A stretch of DNA of 64,000 nt, taken from NCBI RefSeq assembly GCF_964340395.1, contig NC_135560.1, positions 20,711,675-20,775,674 of the forward strand, read 5' to 3'. Source of the DNA: Glandiceps talaboti. Its lineage: Eukaryota > Hemichordata > Enteropneusta > Spengelidae. The notes under the pieces are model-generated. The model was given only the letters and a program-made list of their open reading frames with translations. It had not been told where the DNA came from and searched no databases. The position numbers and the translations under genes were made by a program. Positions 1-11,400 of the stretch are shown one piece after another (position 1 is the stretch's first letter; every line of letters starts with the position of its first letter).

Positions 1-138
1 ACATCTTCCTACCTTGTTTCAGAATTTTACAGTACACTGTCAGTGACTGGTCATACAATTTTTCTCTCGGTATGGTCTTATTTAATGTTTTACGAAGATT
101 TTAGAAAGAAACGATTACAATCCGCCTAATTCATATTA

Positions 139-245
<107 letters not shown>

Positions 246-265
246 CTTACATTAAAGTGTGACAG

Positions 266-2317
266 GTCACTTTGGGCGTCATTACGACACCGATGGTATT
301 GTCAAGCACGATGGTACAGTGACAGCCCTGCAACCATTCCTGATGCAAGCAACTTGTAAAATCGACGCAACGGATTTTCCCTTCGACGAACAGAAATGTA
401 ATTTTACATTTGCGTCTTGGAGCTACAGTGGCACCTATATAGACATACAACCAAGCCCTAACAGTGACACGGATCGGTTCTTTACCAATGGTGAATGGAT
501 TCTAATTAATATGACTATCGAGAGACATGAAGAGTACTATGTCTGTTGTCCTGCTCCTTTTCCGGATGTGACGTACACAATTCATCTCAAGAGACGATCA
601 ACTTTCTACGTGATGAATATCATAATACCGTCATTTCTGGCGTCACTTTTAATTTCTGTTGGCTTTTATCTGCCGTCTAATTCTGGTGAGCGGATTAGCC
701 TATGTATTATGAGTGTTCTATCACAATTCGTATTCCAGACTGTGGTGGCGGAATACATGCCTGTGACAAGTGAGTCCGTTCCTTACCTAGGTAAGAGTAG
801 TGGAAAGATTTAGGGAGTATATACGATATGCAGTTTTCGGATTTTCATGATCTGGATTTTATGCACGTTTGATTCTCAAAAGGTAAACAAAAAAGAAAGT
901 AATTTACAAACGTGTTATCATCGCCGATAAATGCCCTCGATAAGCTCTTTTTTGTCGATCTGCTTTACACATTTTTGTTGTTTTGAAATCGAAAGATTTA
1001 TCTCAAAAGATTTCGGAACAGACCACAAAGGAAAACAAAGTGTACTCCTAATCGTGACCACCAGGGGGCGTAATTCTCACTCGAGAACTGACACTTCGTA
1101 TTTGGAACAAAGTCAAAGAGAGCAATTATATATGTTTCCGGACATTCAAGTTACTCGAGGCAAGGGTTGGTCGTGAGGGTCGCTCTTAAGAAGATGAACA
1201 GAAGATAAAACCACCTATATGTACCAATTTTTAAAGCCTTCGTCCTCTTACCAACAAAAGATGAGGGTGGGCAAGGGGGTGTTAAATTACAAATTATCAA
1301 AAATAAAGTTTCAATTTGTACATTTACAATGAAAAAACACCTAATTTATGAATTACGAAACTAAATTGGACAACATTTTACAATTATTACCGGAAAGTTG
1401 ATGGAAGGGCATAATTTCAGCATTGTGTATGTAGGTCAGAGACGGGGTATGTGTCTCCCATAGTTTAAACTTTTGAAAGTTTGGGACCAACAGCATGCGC
1501 TCTTGCGTTTTATTACGTGTTAAGCTCTGGTCGCACTCGTGATCGTAATAGAAATATTGCTTATTCAATATAACATAGAAAAATGTGAATGTATTACATA
1601 GTATAATTTTCGATGCCATACCACTAAGTATCGATACACTGTATGGTGAATATAACAGTGCACGTGTTCAAGTTTAATTATATTCTATTCCATCAACAAC
1701 AGTATTTCAAGATAAAAAAAAGTCAAGACGACTGTTGGCAGTCTGTGTATACATGTGCGTGTGTACTAACCTGTTCTTAATATTTACTCTCTGTCTAATT
1801 CTCGTCTATTCTTTCTTTCTTTTCAGAGAGATACTTCTTACTGGTATTAAGCATGGCAGTACTGTCCATTTTCATCACAGCATTCACACTGACATTGCAC
1901 TTCCCTGGACCATTATGTCATGATGTCCCGGATTGGGTTAACAGATATGTGACGAAAGTCTTGATCAGAATAGCGTGCACTGAAAATCGGCTGAATGTTA
2001 AAGGGAAAAGTGAGAGCATTGGAAAAGACTCTTTTTATAATCTTTATTACAGCAGACTGGCAACAAGTAGTCGGATCGAAAGCGACGGAGAGTATATTAG
2101 TGTCAATATAGTTGGACTAAAGCTTGCTGGAGAGGAAGACACTGTCTTGCTTGGTAATGGTGCTGAGTACTACGGTTCAAAACATCGTAGGAAACGTTTG
2201 CAAGAATGGCGGGAGTTAGGCAGAATTATCGATAGGTTTTTTCTGGTTGCCTATACCACGATAACTGTTGGTCTCGTTGTGAGCTTCTTGTTATATTTAT
2301 ATGCCAAAGGCAGATGA
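266..2317 (+). CDS. Nicotinic acetylcholine receptor alpha-type subunit, 3' part
   Basis: This is a cys-loop ligand-gated cation channel subunit of the plasma membrane. Two coding exons are visible, 266-790 and 1827-2317, joined in phase 1. They give about 337 residues ending at TGA 2315-2317; the signal peptide and first part of the ligand domain lie upstream of the window. The first exon carries the cys-loop (two Cys 14 residues apart, around CKIDATDFPFDEQKC), the vicinal CC of loop C (YYVCCPAPFPDV), which marks an alpha-type subunit, TM1, and TM2 beginning GERISLC. TM2 keeps the Glu at -1', Leu at 9' and Glu at 20' expected of a cation channel. The second exon carries TM3, a short cytoplasmic loop of roughly 100 residues and TM4 (RIIDRFFLVAYTTI). 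The sequence around loop C and after TM3 recalls alpha9/alpha10-like invertebrate subunits, but the subtype is an inference. Odd: polar Gln at TM2 11' and 15'. Confidence 0.94.
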
Positions 2318-2447
2318 AAAGATAATATGCTTAATCGGACAATATAAGGACAGTTTTGGTTCTTTTGTTATATTTTCTTTACGATATCGTATTGCTGATG
2401 ATCTGCACTGATCGTTAATATGTAATTTCTTTGTAATTAAAAGCAAA

Positions 2448-2453
2448 AATAAA
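2448..2453 (+). promoter_or_regulatory. Poly(A) signal of the receptor gene
   Basis: A canonical AATAAA lies 131 bases after the receptor stop codon in an A-rich stretch. It is the first such hexamer downstream, so the 3' UTR is probably about 150 bases long. Confidence 0.6.
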
Positions 2454-5300
2454 AAAGATAAAAAAATAAGAGCGCACACTTATAAGAAAGATAACGTACA
2501 GTTCTAGAGTCCCAGCTAGACATGTTCAGCCTTGACAGAAATATTGCAATATACCAAGAACTGACATCGTAACATCATCTGATTTCCTGACTTTGTTTGT
2601 TTGTTTGTTTGTTTGTTTGTCTGTCTGACTTATATATCACTTCAAAAGACATGTAATTCGATTGGTAAGAAATCCCGCATGGCATGGTCACATGTTGTGT
2701 AAAAACCTTAAATGGGGGAAAATAGCAAAGATTTGCAAAAATGCACGCTTTTTGAATAATATAGAAATTATACTAATCTTATTGACCATGCCTTAGAAAT
2801 ACTCTTTATCGATCATCTAGAAGCACATACTGTTATGTAGTTCTAGATTTTAATGATAATCGACGTCGACTTTTCAAACAAATAAGAATGTCTACGCCAT
2901 TCCAGTATTATCCATTCGAATTTAACATTTTAGCAGCCCATATTAACTTATGACACAATGTCCACTTTTATGGTATGATCATGTTGCTTGTAATTGTATA
3001 TATACCTTACCACATCTTCCTCTATGTAAATATGTGATTCTTTATATATGATGACATATTTTGTAGTTTGTAGTTATTAGTATCCATTGGCATTGCAAAG
3101 AAGACTTCAGCTTGCCCTTACTAGTAAACTTGTCTAAATAACCTTATTTTTATAACTCTTATACGTACCTGATTGTCTTCATCCTTTTGATCATATGTAC
3201 GTGACGCCTTGTCACGGAAAGAGAAAACCCGTGTGTCATCTGCGAATAAAGGAAACAAGTGTGTACATTTATGGTGTTTCGAATTGTGCTTTCTTTCGTA
3301 ATATAAGGGGATCTCTGTTATATATAGTTTATCATTTAATATATAAGTGTACATGCCAGCCGGTGACTGCGATCAACACTGTATTGATAATATGCATCCA
3401 GATATTGATAATATGCAACAGGAAAGAAAACTACCCACTGATATCAAATCGACCACCTGTTGAATACGTCATGATATCGAAGGTGAAATGTTCTTATGTA
3501 TTCTTTTCAAAGAAACACATAAGAGATGTCATGATAATGGCGTTTGACTTGTGTCATCATAAATCCTATAACATTCTGGTTTTTATTTAACGTGAAAAAT
3601 TACATTTTAACAATAAATCACAGTACAGTGCAATACACATGGCAATAGGGAACTTGCAAACCCGCCATGTTGAATGTTGCATCATGGGAAATGTGATAAT
3701 AAATACTTATCAATTAGTATTGTAAACAATGTTGTTAAATTGTTCATAACCACGAATGATCAATTCATATTTAGCTTGACCAGTGTGGGAGGTTTATTTC
3801 ATCGGTAGCTCCAGATAAGATATTACGGTAACCACGGTTAATCCCATAGTCCTTTGCATCTGAGCATGCTCTATCTGGATTGCAAGTTCCCTATTGGTGA
3901 TGATAACTAAGAAAATAGCAAACGGCACTATGAGTGAGATCGCAATCGTCCCCAAGGTAAATGTAAATAAAAAAATTATTTTGATACAGACATATTATAA
4001 CACAGGTTGAATTTTCAAGTCAGAGTCTTGTTTGGTTATTTAATGACTTTTTTTTTATACACTTTGAATTTCCAGCTGCACGTCACAGTGACTGCGGTCT
4101 GCTACGGTCAACAGCTGCGATCAACTCTCTATTCAGAATACGTTGAAGCCACGTAATCTAAGCTGTCAGTAAATATTGTTATGGGTTACATTTCCTTCAG
4201 CGCAAGGCTCTTGATATTTTAGTAATGTTTACAGTGTAGGGGATAATTGCAACATTCGTAACTCTAGCTACTGTGTCGTCAATATCCTGACTACAAAAGG
4301 GTCAAAATACATATAATGCTAATAAAAACCCACCAAAAAAACCAACGCTACAATTATTGCAGCTACTCGGTGTAAATTTATCACTATCAGTGTCTTTGGT
4401 AAGTGTAAGTTTATGAAAGTGAGACTTGTGATAAACTCACACAACCACATTAAAAAATGTGTGATGTTCACTGTGAGGACTTCCTGTAAGGTGACTTGAT
4501 TTCAACTTACATTAGCGGTGTTTGATAAGTTTCACGTGTTTCTCAAGAAGACGTCGATACGTTTGGATAAACGTGTTACCTAGGATACATAATTATAAGC
4601 TTTAACAACAGCAAGTAGTTAAATTTGGCAAGAATACAGGAGTATTGCTTAGCCCTATATGCGTGTAAGCTTATTTTTGACAATTTTCGAGTTTGTGACG
4701 TATGTTTCTCATGAAGTTTTTACATATAGTCCAATATGCTACACATATCATCATATGCTATTTGAGTCAATAATTGTGAGTTTGTCAAAAAAAATCCATG
4801 CAAATTGTAGAACAACAAGTGTTCGCCTAACAGAACGTGACAGACGTAAGTAAGCCCTGTGCTGTGTGCATCTGTCATATCATGATGAAACTTTGAAAGT
4901 TCATCTGTGCAAACGTTCAGTCTAAGTTTATGAATTAACTTCGTTTTGCACCATCATTTTCAATGTATCATAATCACCTCATACAAGTTGCTGCTCACCG
5001 TGACAAGTCACAGCCTGGGCTTCTACTTTCAGTGAATCATGTGCACATGTCTCCCAGTAAAGTACCTACGGTGGACCCGCCTACTCTCATGACTCTTGTT
5101 GGTTCTGCATCTTTCAGCACACAAATATTGTCGTCAACTCACCTGTCAGACGACACCTCACATGTGACCTACGTCATAGCATGACGTCTACACTCGGGTC
5201 GTCCAAACTCTTTAGCCAATGACTGAATACATACCAACCCTGTCGATGAATCATATGCATTGTCCAATCATAAAGAGTGACATACGCACAGATGACCTCT
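2454..5300. other. Intergenic region, receptor to myosin
   Basis: I see no convincing gene here. It holds a short (TTTG)n tract near 2594-2625 and the 254-bp inverted-repeat element at 3643-3896. Short open frames, such as those near 3195-3590 and 4963-5184, have no recognisable domains or splice context. Confidence 0.6.
3643..3896 (+). mobile_element. MITE, copy A (254 bp, 17-bp TIRs)
   Basis: The element starts with CAATAGGGAACTTGCAA and ends with its exact reverse complement, so the terminal inverted repeats are 17 bp and perfect. It has no coding capacity. A second copy of exactly the same length lies in the opposite orientation at 54526-54779, and the interiors align along their whole length with scattered substitutions. 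This is a non-autonomous DNA transposon family. The target-site duplication is not clear at either copy, so the superfamily is not assigned. Confidence 0.9.
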
Positions 5301-5307
5301 ATTTGCA

Positions 5308-5314
5308 TATAAAA
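5308..5314 (+). promoter_or_regulatory. TATA box of the SH2 myosin gene
   Basis: TATAAAA, followed by GG, lies about 100 bases before the myosin ATG at 5415. Initiation about 30 bases downstream, near 5338-5342, would leave a 5' UTR of roughly 75 bases. It supports the view that transcription starts here and that no kinase-coding exons lie upstream. This is inferred from sequence only. Confidence 0.6.
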
Positions 5315-5414
5315 GGCTCACGATTTCGACCCCACCTCAAATCATCTGCAAGACGACCATAATACTACTGCTCAGCGATATTTAGGCACTGCAGTTGTGT
5401 CAACCCTTGTCAAA

Positions 5415-8400
5415 ATGGCTCGACGATCTCTTGGAAAGATAGACGATTTGGCAACATTGGCCAATCTGGATGAAGAAACGCTTTTGGATGAGTTGAGATA
5501 TCGTTATAGTAAAGACCAGATATACGTGAGTAATATATGGTCTTCAGTTATGAACTTATGGCGTCATGTAAACATAGTGCAATATCGAACAGGTGGTGAC
5601 TGTACTGTACAGTAGGCTTGGTAAACATAGCACGTCGATCGGTGTCCGTAGAAATGTCTTTTACATCAATTCTGTCTGTCTTTACAGAGCAGAGCGGTTG
5701 ATAACACGAAGCCCGTAATTTTCAGTTTAATGATAGACACTGTCTATTGTTTGATTATTAAACATTTGATTTATTTTCACTTGTGTTGTAAACTTCCTCA
5801 TCATGTGTTTAGTAGTGTACTACTGTTATTTATTAGTCCATAGACACTCCACTGTCTATGATATATAGTCTCGGAAAGACTCCGCAGTCATGCCGACCAA
5901 ATAAATCTGACTCCACGTACTCAAGTCAGAGCTTCCGTGGACTGTTTACTTGTAATCTGCATAGATAGACGAAAGACGAAATTTTTTGCAAATTGATTCT
6001 GGCGACTGTGAAATACCTTGATGTACTGCCAACAATGAAATTCAGGTCAGATTGGTGGCTATTTCAAAAATACATAAAAATCTGAATTGTCATTGTGCAT
6101 AGTTCCAGGCAGGCTTGGCATCACTTTTCCATGAAGTATATTTCTATGACATTTCCAAACTGTGACATCTACCACATAAATGTAGTGTGTACTGTATAGT
6201 ACTATAATATGGCATATTGAAGTTTGAATGTTTTAGTATGAGTGTAGGAGACTCGTGTGTAGTAATAGCCTCACTTCAAGATAAAAGAAATGTCATTAAT
6301 GTGTATCAGTACATTGTCAGTGGCAAGGTGTTGCTAAAAATAAGTTAATTATCTACCGATTATCAAAACAATTACTCAAGGTAAAAAGTGGAGGATCGTG
6401 TCACTATAAATAGCATGGCTGTGGCTGTGACTCAGTGTATCACACCCTTTCTATTTACATGTATAATGATTGTATGTATACAAAGGTGGCAAAAACACAT
6501 TTTGGTCTTGTGTTCATTATAATCTCTAGTGATTCAATGATATTATGCAACAAAACTTACAGACTGAAATAAATAACTTTAATAAGCTGAAAAACAAATA
6601 ATACACAAAATAACATAAGAAATAGGATATGTATATACTTGTTGAAATGACACTAATTCTTTGTTTTTAAGATTTTGTCTCAAATTGAAAATTTTCTGTT
6701 TTGAAGTTGAATTGAAGGGATCAAGAACATTAAAACACAACGAAACACAAACTTAGAAATTCAGCAGCCCTGGTTTATATGCATGGTGGTCTGATTTTCC
6801 ATCAATATATTTTTATTTATCCACAATATATTTCATTGTCATCTCAGACATATGTAGGCGATATCCTGGTTGCTGTGAATCCATTCAAGGATATTGGAAT
6901 TTATACTAAAAAGGTGAGAAATATTGAATTTTGATTTTTATGTCTTCAAAAAGATATTCACGTATTCAAAAATAGTGGACCTGAAATTGAAAGTAGGAAG
7001 ATTTTATTTTCTGGGGATTCATTCATTGAGTCCATTACTATTAGAATGCATTCTTCTGATGTAGCGCAATATTGTTTTAGTTAGAGTAAACTTTGTTGCA
7101 TATTCTTACAAAGACAAGCATTTTGCTTTGGTAATCATCAGCTTAGTGTTTCTGCATTTACATGTACAATCTGTATGTGAGATGATTCCTTTATAGATAA
7201 TATGGACATTTTATGTTTATTTTATATTACGTTAATATTTCTTTAACCATCAAATCATCCATGTGTATGTGTTTTAATCAAACTTTATTTTATTGTTAAT
7301 TCAAAAAGACACTAAAAGGTGTTTTATCTGGTCAATTTTGAAGTGGTAGAATGACTGGGGGGGGGGGGGTTTGAACTATTTAGTAATATACATATATTGA
7401 TACATCTACCTCCACCCAGTGTTGTCATTACATTTTCATGTGCCGTTTGTTTCTTTTTTATTCATAGTTTTCTGACATGTACAGGAATTGTATGAAGAGT
7501 GGCAAACCACCACATCTCTTTGCTATTGCGGACTCTGCCTACCAGGCTTTGACTGGCGTGATTCCCAGTAGAGCAAGGAACCAATGTATTGTAATCAGGT
7601 AACTTAATATACCACTAATAGTCAACATGGAACTTAAACTTTTGAAACACTACACTATAGTTATAGTGAAAGCAAAACTGAAGCTATCATCCAAACCTGT
7701 AGATTGGTTCATTAGACTGATGTTCTGGGTTGGTTAGGTCACAAGATGAGCTGGGACAATGTTAAAGTACTTGACAAGGACCAACATTGGTTTGCACGTT
7801 GTGTAAAGGAAGCAGTCTATATATCAGGAAGGCTATTAAAACCTGATCTCAACAGGGGCAGGGGTCGTTTTCAACTTTCACGCATCTGGGATTCCATTCT
7901 TTTGTCACATGATTCCATTGATGGCTCATGTGATCAACCCAGAACGTCAGACTGGTGAACAAGTCCATGGGTGAGGGCAAAAGCTTCAGTTTTGTTTTCA
8001 CTATCGATTGTATGTGCACTATAGTGTCTGAAAAGTTTATATATCTTTGTTGATACAGTAAACTACATAGATGAGCTTGCATCAATATAACACTAATACT
8101 GTAAGCTAAGCCTTTCATTTGCTGACAAAGTCTCGAACATTTCTTTTCTGTTGGCAATGAAGTAGTCTAGAGACTAATGGCTATCTGATTTGACATACTG
8201 GCACATGACAGTTCAAGCCACATAGTCTCTTGGCTATGAACTAACCACCACCACAAGAAATGTGTTGCAAATGGCAACCAGTACTTTCTGGTATTTGTCA
8301 TTGCATATGTAAAAACTGAGTAAGGGATGAATTTGCAGGAATAAAATTGACTGAAATTTTTTGACTCTTCATTTGCAAGTAGAATAATAGTATACTATTA

Positions 8401-11400
8401 TCAAACAATATTTTGACCTAACTGAATATTTGAAAAATTGCATTTTTTTTCATTGGTTAATATTTCTGTAATTTGTATTGTTGTTGCATTTTTGCATCTT
8501 TGGAAGATATATTTGCATTGTAAACTTACTATTTTCAGTGGTGAAAGTGGTGCTGGGAAGACAGAAAGTACCAAACTAATCATCAAACAACTCGTAGAAA
8601 TATGTAAAGGAAACAGTCAACTAGAACAACAGATTCTTCAGGTAGTGTTTCATCAGAAGTTGTTAAAATGATTTTATGTTGTATTGGAGGCTATGTTTGG
8701 GTGTCTATATGTTTAATATGATTTTGAATAAACAATATTTTCTTGGGAACGTTCATGGTCAAGTGGGCTGACAGGGAAGAGAATATTGACACCTTTTTTA
8801 TAATCTGCAGTCTTTCATCATATCGGTTGTAGTGTGTGAAATATTTTCTTCTGAGTTTGATTTTTATTTGTGAAAATTACATTTTGTAATTTTTTCATAA
8901 CTATGATTTATATATCACATATGTTATTTGATTGTTTATAATCATTATTTGACAGACATGTTTGTATAATGAAAAAAATTACATTATGGCCCTAGGTAAA
9001 TATTTATCGGGTAGTTTGCAAACTTTCATACAAGGCATGTGATATAGTGATTTTGAGTTCAACAAATTGAAAAAATCCACATGGTGATACCTAAACAATT
9101 GTGGAATTTGGTAGTATTTGTGATAAGGAGATAAGAGTATTTGCACTACCATAAATGATTTATCTGTATGTGCATCTGAGTAAAATGTTGTATCAACAGT
9201 GTTGTATGTTTTGTGCATGGTTTGTGAAGTTCCACTGTGATGGAGTGGGGAGGGGGGGGGATGGGGTGGGGTGGGTGGTGAACCATGTATATTTTTCTAT
9301 ACCATGTAATTCAATTGTGGTTGGGGGGGGGGGGGGGAGTCAGATAGATTTTACCTAATTCCCACCCATAACAACTCTATATAATTCATACTCAGTAACT
9401 CATCTATAGAATGTTGTCAAATCGAAGCTAACAGTTTGATTTATGTTAAGTAGTTGTCAAATAAACATTACAATGGTTGGCTCTTTCTTTATTTACCCAC
9501 ATGTAGGTCAACCCACTGTTAGAAGCATTTGGTAATGCACAAACATTGATGAATGACAACTCCAGCAGATTTGGAAAATATATTCAACTGAAGTTCAAAG
9601 AGGGCATTTGTAAGTTACTGTCGATGGAAATTGAACAGTTTAATGAATTTAAATTTACAATCAGACAAAATATTTTAGGGAGAGGAAATTAAAAACTTTG
9701 GCCTCTACAGTGAACATTTTCTAATCGTTATGGAAATTGTTTACAACATAGACACAATTTTTGCATATATCAATATATAATACAATATCCGTTATTGTAT
9801 TATTAGCATCTCCAATAAATAAAATATGAATTGTCTGGTGAAGAAGAAGAAGAAAGTGGTTGAACCCATTTCAAAGCTGCTCATGAAGTAGCTCACACTC
9901 ACCTGTTATATACTGCCTAAAATGTGTGCCATCACCCAGGATGCTAATGTAGACTCTAGGCAGGGCTATTACCAACAAAAAGTATAACTCAAATCAACTG
10001 AAAGCCTAGAGTCTAGGCTAACTGGATGCATACATGTAACATTATATTAACCTGTTCTTTGTTTACCAGTGATGGGTGCTAAGATATCAGAATACCTGTT
10101 GGAGAAATCAAGGGTAGTGAATCAAAACCCAGGTGAAGAAAACTTTCATATATTTTACTACATGTTAGCTGGTTTATCTTCTGAACAACAGAATGAATAC
10201 AGACTGAAGAGTGCATCAAATTACAGGTAAGTTGTGTTTAGTTGTCCTGATGACTGTATGATAGATTTTTTAATGATGGCTCATTTACGTATTGCTGTTT
10301 TGAAATGTAAATGCAACTACTCTGTTGCATTTGCACCTACCATCTAGATGAAGATGACACAATGCAATGAATTGAAAACACTACCAAAATTTGATTCTTT
10401 GCAAAATGGTCCCTTTTCTTTTAAAAAGTCACATAAATGGTCAAAACAGAAAGATACAATGGTGGTGTAAACAACCAAAAATGCAACATTTCCTGAGCAT
10501 ACAAATTTGACCGAAGGAATGACTCCATCAGTGACATACTTACACTGATTGTCTATATGTATGTACTTTTATCACAGTGTTATGTGTTTGCATGTGCAAC
10601 ATCATCATTTTCAAATTGTTCCTCTATAGTGTTGCTGTGTACAGTAATTATTGTGTTATTATGTAAACACTTGAAAGTGCATTAAAAATAGTTTTATGTA
10701 AGTAGAATATATGATGAAAAGTAAATATAAATACATGGTATCAATACTGGCACAAGGAGGGGCAATCCCAATCAAATTTAAATAATCTCGTTATAGAGAT
10801 GTGAGTTAATTAAGGTGAAATGTGAACTTTAGAAATATTTTAATAACCCTTTACCATTTAATGACTATAGGGCTTTTACATACATGTATTATAAATAGTT
10901 GTCTACATGTCTTCATGTATGTATGTAGATCATCATAATATGAATACATGGTATCAGTACTTGCACATGGAGGCCACTTCAAACTGGGGGCATTCCCTGT
11001 TATGTGATTGACTTCATTCATAATAGAGATATGAGCTAAACTTGAATTGGATTAGAGAGTTAGAACTAATCTGAACAGCGCATCAGTAGATAAACATACT
11101 GTATGGTGTCAGTACTGTTAGTACAGCATCCAGGTCAAATCTGAATGAATCACCTCATTAAGAGGTCATCAATGTGTACTGGTAAACTTTAACCAGAGTA
11201 CAAAGTTTATTTGTGTCTTGATAACCGTCCTACTCTGGTATGCTCTAAAAAATACTATGTCCAGTTTTTCGCAGTTGCCATACTAAGCATCATTATTTAT
11301 ATCATAACAAAGGTAGATATTCTAATGACAAGAAGTGTTATACTAACCTTTTTAAACTGTAAATGCAATACAATTAAATTATTTATTACATGTACACCAG

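Noticed and set aside
2454-5300. Search for a kinase domain upstream of the myosin
   Set aside because: No frame shows kinase motifs such as HRD or DFG in a plausible context, and a TATA box sits close to the myosin ATG.
10730-11190. Three similar segments starting near ATACATGGTATCA
   Set aside because: They recur loosely at 10732, 10943 and 11098, but the similarity is short and uneven; not firm enough to call a repeat family.
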